Counted from the stretch's first letter, positions 1-6,691 are shown. The stretch is 12,007 nt of DNA from JABFSC01 sp031389045 (GCA_031389045.1 JANMSE010000425.1:1-12007); one strand, 5' to 3'. Numbers and translations: made by a program. Notes: a model not told the origin generated them from the letters alone.

Positions 1-574
1 CATCAAAGTCAAATCCGAGCAATTGTTTCATTTGCTCTCCGACCTGATGACACTTGCTGGGATCAGCTCTGGAAAAACCATCCTACGGATTAACGCGGTC
101 CGGGTCTCGCATGTGTGTGAGACCTTGGTCGCTCTCGCTCAGCGCTTGCGGCAGGAAAAAGATATTGTCGTGACCTGGGACATCCCAGCTACCTTGCCCG
201 ACATCGAAACTGATGCGTCGCGGCTAGAACAGATTCTCGCGAACTTGCTCACGAATGCCTTCAAGTTCACTATGCAAGGCGAGATTGTCGTCCGCGTCCG
301 GACCGAGAACGCGCAAGAGATCATGGTCTTTGAGGTCGTGGATACGGGGATTGGGATTCCAAGCGACAAGCTCCCCTTCATTTTTAACGAGTTTCATCAA
401 GTCGATGGCTCGGCGAATCGTAAACATGGCGGTATAGGGTTGGGTCTCGCCATTGTCAAGCAACTTGTGGGGCTCTTGCATGGGACGGTCACGGTCATCA
501 GTGAGCCAGAAAAGGGCTCAACGTTCACCGTCACCCTCCCAGTCCGATTCCCGCATCCCACCACCCTCACATAA
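1..574 (+). CDS. Sensor histidine kinase, C-terminal part (5' end outside window)
   Basis: The reading frame is open from base 2 to the TAA at 572-574, so the gene starts before the window. The visible part begins in the second helix of the HisKA dimerisation domain (HLLSDLMTLAGISSGK). It then runs through a complete HATPase_c ATP-binding domain: N box (NLLTNAFKFT), G1 box (DTGIGIP), F box (FNEFHQVDGS), G2 box (GGIGLGLAIVK) and a final GSTFTVTLP. The usual threonine of G2 (GGTGLGL) is isoleucine here, which is tolerated in the family. The H box with the phosphorylated histidine and any sensor domain lie upstream, so the stimulus cannot be read. No receiver domain follows, so it is not a C-terminal hybrid kinase. 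It ends 24 bp from the convergent GST gene, with no obvious terminator between them. The family call is near certain; the specific role is unknown. Confidence 0.95.
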   Translation, partial: IKVKSEQLFHLLSDLMTLAGISSGKTILRINAVRVSHVCETLVALAQRLRQEKDIVVTWDIPATLPDIETDASRLEQILANLLTNAFKFTMQGEIVVRVRTENAQEIMVFEVVDTGIGIPSDKLPFIFNEFHQVDGSANRKHGGIGLGLAIVKQLVGLLHGTVTVISEPEKGSTFTVTLPVRFPHPTTLT

Positions 575-598
575 GCGGCTTGCGCCCTTCGTGCCTGC

Positions 599-1234
599 TT
601 ATGCCTTGGCGCTCGGACGCGCGGACACCGCGGCATACCAGCGTTGGCTGTTGGTATTGCCTGCCGGAATGGGCAGGTTCGCGCGATTGGTCGCGGCATC
701 GACTGCGCACAGTGCGGTGATGTCGGCGATGGTAAAGCGATTGCCGCCCACATACTCGGATTCGCCGAGGCGTTGTTCGAGTCGCTCGTAGAACCGTTTC
801 AAGCTCTGCGTCCCGCGCTCCACCAGCGCGGGAATCGCCGCCACGGGTTGCGTCACCCCAGGCAACCCACGCGTACTAAAAACCGGAATTGAATTGCGCA
901 CGACCTCACTCACGGCGGTCATGCCATCAAACTCCATGTGGCGTTGCCAGGACTCAATCGTCGCTTTTTCCAAGGGGCTTCTTCCCATCAGATTCGGGTC
1001 GGGATTCGCCTCTTCGAGAAAGCGACAAATCGCGATTGTTTCATCAATTCGCGTGCCGTCCGCGAGCTCCAGCACCGGCAAGAGTCCGCGCGGGTTCACA
1101 CGGAGATAGTCAGGCTTGAGGTTCTCGCCATCGAGAATGCTGACCTCGACTTTCGGGATGTCGAGCCCTTTTTCCGCGATAAAGATACGGACGCGCCGTG
1201 GGTTGGGGGCCATTTTACAATCGTACAATTTCAT
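599..1234 (-). CDS. Glutathione S-transferase family protein
   Basis: This 211-aa cytosolic GST-like protein has the usual two-domain size. The N-terminal thioredoxin-fold half contains the start segment APNPRRVRIFIAEKG (about 9-23), the cis-proline in GLLPVLEL (P53) and the glutathione-contacting turn DETIAI (D64-E65-T66; Ser is commoner than Asp/Thr at the first positions). The helical C-terminal half carries the N-capping motif FTIADITA (about 157-164) and ends near the family's usual W-x-RPS segment. Members conjugate glutathione to electrophiles, or act in isomerisation or dehalogenation; the substrate is not readable. The ATG is preceded by AAGGAGGAG at good spacing. The gene lies 48 bp downstream of the SnoaL-like gene on the same strand, and both have nearly the same leader (GGAGAAC-A/G-TT-ATG), so they are probably co-transcribed. 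A role in handling products of the neighbouring catabolic enzymes is inference. Confidence 0.9.
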   Translation of the reverse strand: MKLYDCKMAPNPRRVRIFIAEKGLDIPKVEVSILDGENLKPDYLRVNPRGLLPVLELADGTRIDETIAICRFLEEANPDPNLMGRSPLEKATIESWQRHMEFDGMTAVSEVVRNSIPVFSTRGLPGVTQPVAAIPALVERGTQSLKRFYERLEQRLGESEYVGGNRFTIADITALCAVDAATNRANLPIPAGNTNSQRWYAAVSARPSAKA

Positions 1235-1282
1235 AATGTTCTCCTCCTTGCGAGCTGGTTAACGTCGGTCGTAGAGCGGTTG

Positions 1283-1768
1283 CTACCGGCCCATTTTCAA
1301 GCGATCCGCTTGCGCCCAGCCTTCACGTAGCGGCACGGCAAAATAGGGCGTCAGGTTCATCTGGGTGAACTTCCATTGCCCGTTCTCTTTGACGTAGGCG
1401 TCATCATAGCGAGCCGCCACCATATAGCTCTCGCCTTTTGAGACCGTTCTCGCTTCAAGATAGCTGAACCCCGTGCCGGTGTTTCCTTGGACCTGGACGA
1501 CATGGTTATGAACGAACTGTTTGACGAACTCCAACAAGCGGGGGAGCGCATCAAAAAATTTCTTCAACTCGGCTTTGCCCTTAGCCTTTCCAAGGTAACC
1601 GAAGTCTAACGTCCCCTCTGCCGTGAACAGATCAGGAATCTCGGTGAGTTTTCCCTCATTCACACATTCGTGGTAGCGATAGCGCAGGAGGCGCAACGCC
1701 TCCCGATCCTGTAATTCAACGATTTGTGCCTCGAGCGCCTGAAGCCGTGCTTCCGTATCCTGAGCCAT
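1283..1768 (-). CDS. SnoaL-like / NTF2-fold protein
   Basis: This is a 161-aa protein. An N-terminal amphipathic helix with coiled-coil character (about 5-22) leads into DREALRLLRYRYHECVNEGK, the typical entry of the SnoaL-like cone fold. Further signatures are DLFTAEGTLDFG (about 46-57) and the closing strands RYDDAYVKENGQWKFTQMNL (about 110-129). Relatives include polyketide cyclases, dehydratases, ring-hydroxylating dioxygenase beta-like proteins and many uncharacterised small-molecule enzymes, so no reaction can be assigned. An upstream in-frame ATG at 1787-1789 exists. I prefer the ATG at 1766-1768 because AAAGGAG lies 6 bp before it, while the upstream ATG is itself inside that SD region. 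It is the first gene of a probable two-gene unit with the GST and is divergent from the amidohydrolase gene. Confidence 0.85.
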   Translation of the reverse strand: MAQDTEARLQALEAQIVELQDREALRLLRYRYHECVNEGKLTEIPDLFTAEGTLDFGYLGKAKGKAELKKFFDALPRLLEFVKQFVHNHVVQVQGNTGTGFSYLEARTVSKGESYMVAARYDDAYVKENGQWKFTQMNLTPYFAVPLREGWAQADRLKMGR

Positions 1769-1774
1769 AACGTT

Positions 1775-1781
1775 CTCCTTT
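1775..1781 (-). promoter_or_regulatory. Shine-Dalgarno that fixes the SnoaL-like start
   Basis: On the minus strand AAAGGAG stands 6 bp before the ATG at 1768. It lies just inside the longer alternative frame that would start at 1789, so the shorter 161-aa product is favoured. Confidence 0.7.
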
Positions 1782-1829
1782 CCTTTCATAGTGGAGCAGT
1801 GTGCAGCCCTCTCTCTACCATTCTCTGGT

Positions 1830-1850
1830 GACGGAAAGAAAGAGTCCGTC
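1830..1850. promoter_or_regulatory. Small inverted repeat in divergent intergenic region
   Basis: GACGGA (1830-1835) and TCCGTC (1845-1850) form 6-bp arms around a 9-nt purine-rich spacer. They sit in the 160-bp gap between the divergent SnoaL-like and amidohydrolase genes. The position suits an operator controlling both directions, but the repeat is short and could be chance. I found no convincing sigma-70 boxes in this gap. Confidence 0.3.
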
Positions 1851-1928
1851 GCTCGTGCTTAGACCCGTGGGCTACCATTTCCTTTTCATTCCCGACCGTC
1901 TACAAGAAACAGAAAGGAGGACTACATT

Positions 1929-3113
1929 ATGAGTGGTTACACAATCATTGACGTTGATACGCACGTGACCGAAAGCCCGGACCTGTGGACGAGCCGCGCG
2001 CCGGCCAGGATGAAGGATTCAGTGCCACGCATTGAGACCAAGAGTGATGGCAGCTTGGCGTGGATCATCGGCGGCACCCCGATGCTGGCGAGCCCAGGGC
2101 TCACCGCGACCGCGGGTGTGGGGAATTTCAAGAACCCACCTAAAAACTACGAAGAGATGCACCCCGGCGCGTATGACGCCCACGCACGGTTGAAGTACAT
2201 GGACCGGATGGGGATATGGGCCATGGTCATGTATCCCAATGTCGGCGGGTTCGGCGCCCAGGAGTTCTTGAAGCTGAATGACCCGGAACTGATGCTCACC
2301 TGCGTGCAGATTTACAATGACTGGCAGACCGAGTGGGCGTCGGCGGACTCCCGCCGCTTGCTGCCGATCACCTCACTGCCATTCTGGGATGTCGCGGCGG
2401 CGGTCAAGGAAGTACGACGCTGCGCGGCTAAAGGCCACAAAGGCATCTTGTTCACCGGCGAGCCGCAATCCCTCGGCCAGCCGTTACTCGGCGATCCGCA
2501 ATGGACGCCGCTGTGGGAGGTCGCGGTCGAATTGGACTTGCCGATCAGTTTTCACATCGGGTCAGGCAATATGGAAATGGGGCTGTTACAAACCAAGATT
2601 GCCGCGTACGGCAAGATGGCGGCGTTCACTGAGCTGTCGGTGAACATTTTCCTGCGCAACGGCATCCAGATGAATGATTTGATCATGTCCGGCGTGTTGG
2701 CGCGCCACCCGAAGATTAAGTTCATCTCGGTGGAGAGTGGCATTGGCTGGATTCCCTTCACCCTTGAGGCCCTTGATTATCAATTCCGTGGCAACGATGT
2801 GGCGGAAGAGCACCCGGAATTCGACTTGCTGCCATCGGAGTATTTCGCGCGCAACATCTATGCCTGCTACTGGTTCGAGCAGATCGCTCCGCGCCGTCTG
2901 ATCGACAAGGTGGGGGTGGACAACATCCTCTTCGAGACCGATTTTCCCCATCCGACTTCGCTGTATGGCGAAGAAGTGCACGCACGCATCCTGGGCGGAC
3001 TCTCGGACTGTGAGGAGTCGGTGCGCCGGAAAATTCTGTGGGGGAACGGGCAGAAGCTTTATAAAGTCTCGGCTCCAACCGCGGCGGACGAGGCGAAGCG
3101 CGTGGCGGCGTAG
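1929..3113 (+). CDS. Amidohydrolase family 2 (ACMSD-like TIM-barrel metal hydrolase/decarboxylase)
   Basis: This is a 394-aa protein. It opens with the metal-site strand IDVDTHVTES (D8, D10, H12, E15). The other expected elements follow: MGIWAMVMYPN (about 94-104), FHIGSG (H209), the ESGIGWIPFTLEALDYQF segment (about 269-286) and the metal-site loop ETDFPHPTS (D338, H341). The D-x-D-x-H form, rather than H-x-H, is usual in a large uncharacterised branch of amidohydrolase_2. Known relatives hydrolyse or decarboxylate aromatic or keto acids (ACMSD, 5-carboxyvanillate decarboxylase, resorcylate decarboxylase). The ATG has a strong SD (AGAAAGGAGG, ending 9 bp upstream). The gene is 117 bp upstream of the luciferase-like oxidoreductase gene in the same direction. 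A joint role in breakdown of a cyclic compound is inferred from the pairing; the substrate is unknown. Confidence 0.9.
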   Translation: MSGYTIIDVDTHVTESPDLWTSRAPARMKDSVPRIETKSDGSLAWIIGGTPMLASPGLTATAGVGNFKNPPKNYEEMHPGAYDAHARLKYMDRMGIWAMVMYPNVGGFGAQEFLKLNDPELMLTCVQIYNDWQTEWASADSRRLLPITSLPFWDVAAAVKEVRRCAAKGHKGILFTGEPQSLGQPLLGDPQWTPLWEVAVELDLPISFHIGSGNMEMGLLQTKIAAYGKMAAFTELSVNIFLRNGIQMNDLIMSGVLARHPKIKFISVESGIGWIPFTLEALDYQFRGNDVAEEHPEFDLLPSEYFARNIYACYWFEQIAPRRLIDKVGVDNILFETDFPHPTSLYGEEVHARILGGLSDCEESVRRKILWGNGQKLYKVSAPTAADEAKRVAA

Positions 3114-3148
3114 TCAACAAAGACCTCTCATCAACTCAACGCAGCACC

Positions 3149-3195
3149 CGGAGAAGCCGCGGTCGAACATCAGCCTCTCGACCGCGGCTTCTCCG
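3149..3195. terminator. 18-bp perfect hairpin between amidohydrolase and LLM genes
   Basis: The arms 3149-3166 and 3178-3195 are exact reverse complements around an 11-nt loop. The stem is about two-thirds G+C. No run of T follows it, so it is not a standard intrinsic terminator. It ends 25 bp before the SD (AGGAG, 3221-3225) of the downstream gene. It could reduce read-through, protect the 3' end of the upstream message or adjust expression between two genes of one operon. Confidence 0.6.
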
Positions 3196-3230
3196 CATCT
3201 ATCCCCATCGGGTCAATCTCAGGAGTTTCT

Positions 3231-4463
3231 ATGAAAAGCATGTTTTTCTTTCTCCCCACGTTACCAGCGACGATGGAAGAACGACGCACCCTGCGTCCCA
3301 TCGCCAATGATCCCGAACGCTGGCAGCGTATGATCCAGGAGGTCGTGGAAGTCAGTCAACTGGCGGAAGAGGTCGGCTTTGACGCCGTCTGTTTTCCCGA
3401 ACATCACCTCCACAGCGAAGGGATCGAAATCGGTAGTCTGCCGGTGCTCACCCAGCACGTGATTCACAATACCAAACGCATCAAGGTTGGCCCGATTGGC
3501 TATGTGCTCCCAGGGTGGAACCCGCTCCGCCTCGCCCTCGAAATCGCCTGGCTTGACCAGTTGACCAAAGGTCGGACGTTCGTGGGGTTCGCGCGCGGCT
3601 ATCAGACGCGCTGGCTCAACCAGATGGCGCAGAAGATTCATGTCGGTGCCACCGCCAGTGACAAAAGCGAAGGCGACCGCGTCAATCGCGAGGCGTTCGA
3701 GGAAGTATTCCGCTTCCTTAAACTGGCCTGGGGCGATGAGCCGTTTCGCTTCAAGGGCAAGCACTACGAATATCCGTATCCACAAGAAGGCACCCCGTGG
3801 GCCGCGCACGAGTGGACCCGCGAATACGGGTTCCCTGGCGAGGTCGATGACCAAGGGCGTATCCAGATGATCAATGTCGTGCCGAAGCCGTATCAGCGCC
3901 CACATCCGCCGCTGTTCCAAGCCTTCTCCATTAGTGAAGAGACCGTGCGCTGGTGCGCGCGCGAAGGCATCACGCCGACGATTCTGATTTCGCAACCACC
4001 GCAGGTGCGCAAACTGGTGGAAGCCTACAAGGAAGAGGCGGAGAAAGCGGGACGGACGGTGAAACTGGGTGAGAGCGTGGGCGTGTTGCGTGCCTTCTAT
4101 TTCGCCGAGAACAAGGAGAAGGCCCGCCTCCTCGCGGACCAGGGCATTTGCGGCGTCGCGTTCCGCAAATTTTTCTATCACTTTGGGTTCTTCGAAGCCT
4201 GGCGCGAGCCGGCGGATGAAGTGAAGTATCCGAGCGCGAAAGGCATGTTGCCGGCGGACGAATGCACCATTTCGCGGATGGAACGCGCGGATTTCACCTA
4301 TTTAGGGAGTCCTGATGACATCAAGCGCAGCATGGATGCGATGGTGGAAAACGTGAATCCCGAATGGCTGGTGTGGCAGGGCGATCAAGGGTTCCTGCCC
4401 ATTGATGAAGTGAAGCGGCAGGTCGAAACCTACGGCAAACACATCATCCCGCGTTACAAATAA
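3231..4463 (+). CDS. Luciferase-like (LLM class) flavin-dependent oxidoreductase
   Basis: This is a 410-aa TIM-barrel protein of the bacterial luciferase superfamily. Diagnostic segments are LAEEVGFDAVCFPEHHL (E57-H58-H59, the family's W/F-x-E-H-H motif), the strand KVGPIGYVLP and LEIAWLDQLTKGRTFVGFARG (about 103-123). It also has VVPKPYQRPHPPLFQAFS (about 216-233) and the C-terminal Y-L-G-S-P-D-D-I helix start (about 337-344). Such enzymes use reduced FMN with O2 (monooxygenases) or F420H2; sequence alone does not decide between them. At 410 residues it is somewhat longer than the common 330-360, with an insertion at about 160-215. The ATG has AGGAG 5 bp upstream. A long antisense frame overlaps this gene but shows no domain and is treated as a shadow. 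Pairing with the amidohydrolase suggests oxidation and then hydrolysis, or the reverse, of a shared substrate (inference). Confidence 0.9.
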   Translation: MKSMFFFLPTLPATMEERRTLRPIANDPERWQRMIQEVVEVSQLAEEVGFDAVCFPEHHLHSEGIEIGSLPVLTQHVIHNTKRIKVGPIGYVLPGWNPLRLALEIAWLDQLTKGRTFVGFARGYQTRWLNQMAQKIHVGATASDKSEGDRVNREAFEEVFRFLKLAWGDEPFRFKGKHYEYPYPQEGTPWAAHEWTREYGFPGEVDDQGRIQMINVVPKPYQRPHPPLFQAFSISEETVRWCAREGITPTILISQPPQVRKLVEAYKEEAEKAGRTVKLGESVGVLRAFYFAENKEKARLLADQGICGVAFRKFFYHFGFFEAWREPADEVKYPSAKGMLPADECTISRMERADFTYLGSPDDIKRSMDAMVENVNPEWLVWQGDQGFLPIDEVKRQVETYGKHIIPRYK

Positions 4464-4475
4464 GACCTCGCGCGA

Positions 4476-4506
4476 GGGGATCAAAGGAAAGGGTCATTTG
4501 ATCCCC
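4476..4506. terminator. Inverted repeat after LLM gene
   Basis: GGGGATCAAA (4476-4485) pairs with TTTGATCCCC (4497-4506) across an 11-nt loop, starting 12 bp after the LLM stop. It lies between two convergent genes and could end transcription from either side. No poly-T follows in the plus direction. Confidence 0.5.
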
Positions 4507-4538
4507 CTCACCCTAGCCCTCTCCCAGCCGGGAGAGGG
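4501..4538. repeat. C-rich dispersed-type repeat with hairpin
   Basis: Three hexads of the form CCCT-N-N (CCCTCA, CCCTAG, CCCTCT) start at 4505. The last continues into a 9-bp stem, CCCTCTCCC (4517-4525) and GGGAGAGGG (4530-4538), around the loop AGCC. This CCCTCACCCT...CCCTCTCCC pattern resembles an interspersed intergenic element that I know from many proteobacterial genomes. It overlaps the arm of the preceding inverted repeat, so the two stems cannot form fully at the same time. Confidence 0.55.
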
Positions 4539-4598
4539 AACTTTCGGAACCTCCCCACGCATGCCACTGCCCACGTGCCGGGCTCAATTCCCCGGCTG

Positions 4599-5045
4599 TC
4601 ATTCCCCCGTACTCTCCTCAATCCTCCCCCACGCATTCACCTTCCGCGGTGTGATACGGATCATGGCATTATGCGGAAACGTCAGTGTCATGTGGTGATA
4701 CTGGTGATACCGTTCCCGCAATAAGCCAAGCGCCCGCTGATACTCCTCTTCGTCCGCAACCACCGCAGCTTCGCCACGCACCATCACATACGCCAGTTGT
4801 GACCAGTCATCCGCATAGTCATCGATGACCAATGCCACGTGCGGATTCTCTAACATATTGCGGATGCGCTTGAGCGGCTTGCCGGTCTGTCGTTTCGGCT
4901 TCTCATCGACCACGAAATAGAAGGAGGCTCCATCAAAGGCGTAACAAAAGGGAATGACATGCGGCTGCCCGTCTTCGCCAGCAGTCGCTAAGCGGGCCAC
5001 GACGTGAGAGTGAATGAAATGCTGCACTGCCGCGGAGATTTTCAC
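4599..5045 (-). CDS. Split-barrel FMN/F420-binding protein, Rv0121-like PPOX-class
   Basis: This is a 148-aa single-domain protein of the pyridoxamine-phosphate-oxidase split-barrel fold. Visible signatures are VVARLATAGEDGQPHVIPFCYAFDG (about 15-39), FYFVVDEKPKRQTG (about 42-55), LKRIRNMLENPHVALVIDDYADDW (about 58-81) and the strand YVMVRGEAAVV. This pattern matches what I know as the Rv0121-type PPOX family, proposed to use F420; FMN binding is also possible. The GTG at 5043-5045 is chosen because AAGGAG lies 8 bp before it; a TTG further upstream would add 14 residues without an SD. It follows the metallo-beta-lactamase gene by 45 bp, so co-transcription is likely. If it is truly F420-dependent, the organism should carry F420 biosynthesis genes elsewhere. 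Substrate unknown. Confidence 0.85.
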   Translation of the reverse strand: MKISAAVQHFIHSHVVARLATAGEDGQPHVIPFCYAFDGASFYFVVDEKPKRQTGKPLKRIRNMLENPHVALVIDDYADDWSQLAYVMVRGEAAVVADEEEYQRALGLLRERYHQYHHMTLTFPHNAMIRITPRKVNAWGRIEESTGE

Positions 5046-5053
5046 GATTATGG

Positions 5054-5059
5054 CTCCTT
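5054..5059 (-). promoter_or_regulatory. Shine-Dalgarno that fixes the GTG start of the split-barrel gene
   Basis: AAGGAG on the minus strand lies 8 bp before the GTG at 5045. This favours the 148-residue product over a longer TTG-initiated one. Confidence 0.65.
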
Positions 5060-5090
5060 CTTCAGGGTCCCTCTGCCGGCTGGGCAATGG

Positions 5091-6140
5091 CTAGGGTAAG
5101 AGGGATTGAGTGCGCTCTTCCTTATCCTCATTTCCCGGCTCATCCTTCCCATAAAACGTCTCCTGCGCTTCCCGATACAACCGATCCGCCTGGCCGGAAT
5201 AGCGTGGCGAGAAATGAAACACCGCGAGTTTCTCCGCCCGCGCCATGCGCCCCAAGAGCCCCGCTTGGCGAGCAGTCAAGTGATAACGGCGCGTAGCTTG
5301 GTCTTCATCTTCATTGAGGAACGGCGACTCACAGAAAAACAGATCGGCCCCCTGCGCGAGCGCGGCGATACGCGCGGCGTTCTCTGGAGTGAAAATGGTG
5401 TCCACCACGTAGGCGATTTTTTGCCCGCGCGTTTCCTTGACCAGCGTTTCCCTCAACTCACCAAGCGAGAGCGTATGGCTCACGTCTTGCCCCTGCTCTC
5501 GCCAGCGCGCGGTAATGTGTGTCTCGTCTGGTGCGTGCTGCTGCAATGCCCGTTTCAATTCGGATAACCACGGGCCACCCTTGAGATGCATGCGCTCCAG
5601 CACCTCCGTGTCTACATTCAGATGGGTCTTCTCTTCGAGGGCGAATCCCAGCGAATGAATGCGATGATCGAGATGCGCGGTGCGCACGCGAAACTTCGGC
5701 TCGTCCAGTAACGTGCCAGTAAACGGCTCGCTCGCGAGGGGTTGCGGCTTAAATCCAGTCGCGGCGGGAAAGAGCGTGCGCTGGATGTGGTCTGGCGCGA
5801 CCTCGGCGACTTCAATGGCGAACTCGTAGTTGTCCACGAGATTCCAGGTGTAGCCACGCAGTTTGCCTTCCACACATTCACGAATGCCTGGTGGACCAAA
5901 GAGATAAAGCGTCTTGTCACGCGCGAGCAAGAGGCGCAGGACGTGATCGAACCCGATGAAGTGGTCCATGTGACAGTGCGAGACGAACACATGACTGACG
6001 CGAAACAGGTCGGCGGCGGGCAGGGAGTTATTGTAGCCAAGGTCGAAGAGCAGCGCCCGCCCTTCGAGGCGCAGATGAATGTATAAGCCGGGGTCGCCAA
6101 AAGGACCGTTGACGAGACGGGCATTGAAAGCTGGATTCAT
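5091..6140 (-). CDS. Ribonuclease Z-like metallo-beta-lactamase-fold hydrolase
   Basis: This is a 349-aa protein with the metallo-beta-lactamase signature HCHMDHFIG (H55, H57, D59, H60) and the family's further metal ligands. These include the histidines in RTAHLDHRIHSLGF (about 153-166), D247 in AYVVDT, the ESPF loop (271-274), H287 in HLTARQAG and H309 in FHFSPRY. The last two motifs closely match the HMTAREAG and HFSPRY segments of RNase Z/ElaC, which trims tRNA 3' ends. It differs from classical bacterial RNase Z in the 5' leader region and in an acidic C-terminal tail, so another phosphodiester or ester substrate is possible. The ATG has no clear SD. It sits 68 bp after the 95-aa gene and 45 bp before the split-barrel gene, all leftward, so a three-gene unit is likely. 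Confidence 0.85.
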   Translation of the reverse strand: MNPAFNARLVNGPFGDPGLYIHLRLEGRALLFDLGYNNSLPAADLFRVSHVFVSHCHMDHFIGFDHVLRLLLARDKTLYLFGPPGIRECVEGKLRGYTWNLVDNYEFAIEVAEVAPDHIQRTLFPAATGFKPQPLASEPFTGTLLDEPKFRVRTAHLDHRIHSLGFALEEKTHLNVDTEVLERMHLKGGPWLSELKRALQQHAPDETHITARWREQGQDVSHTLSLGELRETLVKETRGQKIAYVVDTIFTPENAARIAALAQGADLFFCESPFLNEDEDQATRRYHLTARQAGLLGRMARAEKLAVFHFSPRYSGQADRLYREAQETFYGKDEPGNEDKEERTQSLLP

Positions 6141-6179
6141 GGCGGTAGCAGACCGGGAGAATCCGTCGGCGTCAAGGCA

Positions 6180-6207
6180 GTCAGCGGTCGGCCATCAGCC
6201 GTCCGCG
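6180..6207. repeat. Heptad tandem repeat (four units)
   Basis: Four consecutive 7-mers of the form R-TC-N-GC-S (GTCAGCG, GTCGGCC, ATCAGCC, GTCCGCG) fill the short gap between two leftward genes. The last ends just before the stop codon of the 95-aa gene. Degenerate heptad strings like this (GCTGATGGCTGAC type) recur between genes in several bacterial groups; their role is unclear. Confidence 0.5.
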
Positions 6208-6208
6208 C

Positions 6209-6496
6209 TCACGCTTGTCGTTTGAGGATGACAAAGTGCTCGTGCAGCCGTTCCATTTGCTCTTGGATTGAAGCGAGATGGCGGCTCTCCTTGAGCACTT
6301 GAAAAAGGTCGAGGTCGGAGGCTTCGCGTCGGCCTTCGGTGGCTTCGCGCACCGCGTCCACGATGTCATGGATAACGCGAGGAATCTCGCGTTGCGGAAT
6401 GACGAGGTCCCCGCGCCCCAAGGTCCCACCCCAATGCGCCGCGTATGGACGCAGGACATGCAAAATACGCTCGGTCACACTTTTCTCGATTGGCAT
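6209..6496 (-). CDS. Small conserved-looking protein of unknown function (95 aa)
   Basis: I do not recognise a family. The product is 95 aa, without signal peptide or membrane segment. Residues 4-20 form a likely helix (EKSVTERILHVLRPYAA). A Gly/Ile/Pro-rich turn (GGTLGRGDLVIPQ, about 23-35) follows, then a long charged helical region rich in Glu, Arg and Leu to the end. The helix at about 60-92 (LFQVLKESRHLASIQEQMERLHEHFVILK) has coiled-coil spacing, so dimerisation or partner binding is plausible. A longer frame would begin at 6595. I choose the ATG at 6494-6496 because GGGGAAG lies 5 bp before it and a good promoter sits at 6546-6574, inside the longer version. The leftward neighbour 68 bp away is the RNase Z-like gene. 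Confidence 0.7.
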   Translation of the reverse strand: MPIEKSVTERILHVLRPYAAHWGGTLGRGDLVIPQREIPRVIHDIVDAVREATEGRREASDLDLFQVLKESRHLASIQEQMERLHEHFVILKRQA

Positions 6497-6545
6497 AGGA
6501 ACTTCCCCTTTTTCGTCGTCCGGTGTGGATTCTTCGGACCGCCGT

Positions 6546-6574
6546 ATTATCTGCACTGCCCTGGCACTTTGCAA
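6546..6574 (-). promoter_or_regulatory. Predicted sigma-70 promoter for the 95-aa gene and following genes
   Basis: On the minus strand TTGCAA (6569-6574) and GATAAT (6546-6551) are separated by 17 bp. The -10 box matches the consensus at five of six positions, and predicted transcription would begin near 6539. That gives a leader of about 43 nt before the ATG at 6496. It explains the 195-bp gap after the upstream synthase gene and would drive the leftward three-gene unit separately. Confidence 0.45.
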
Positions 6575-6600
6575 GTCAGGGGAAATCGGGAACAAAGCCC

Positions 6601-6646
6601 GGACCAGTCTCGGACAGGTCTCACGCGAGTCCCGGAGGCGTCCGAG
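6601..6646. repeat. Short direct and inverted repeats in the 195-bp gap
   Basis: Two adjacent 11-mers (6601-6611 and 6612-6622) differ at two positions. CTCGGAC (6609-6615) pairs with GTCCGAG (6640-6646) around a 24-nt loop. The gap follows the stop of the 470-aa synthase gene, so a weak rho-dependent or structured end is possible. No T tract is present and the signals are marginal. Confidence 0.25.
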
Positions 6647-6691
6647 CGGTACAGGAGAAAGTCGTTACGAGTCCGCCATGGCAACGCACCC

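Noticed and set aside
575..598. Terminator between the convergent kinase and GST genes
   Set aside because: The 24-bp gap contains no inverted repeat or T tract.
1769..1928. Clear sigma-70 promoters for the divergent SnoaL-like and amidohydrolase genes
   Set aside because: I could not find a -35/-10 pair with acceptable matches and spacing on either strand; only a short inverted repeat is reported.
3261..4181. Open frame of 306 codons antisense to the luciferase-like gene
   Set aside because: It lies wholly opposite a well-supported gene, has no recognisable motif or SD, and long antisense frames are expected in GC-rich coding DNA.
5618..6124. Same-strand, shifted 168-codon frame inside the RNase Z-like gene
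   Set aside because: The composition (Ser/Arg/Thr-rich) is that of an out-of-frame translation, and the overlapping gene carries clear metal-binding motifs.
6181..6459. Alternative 92-codon frame overlapping the 95-aa gene
   Set aside because: It has no SD, its sequence looks out of frame, and the other frame has an SD, a promoter and a helix-forming product.
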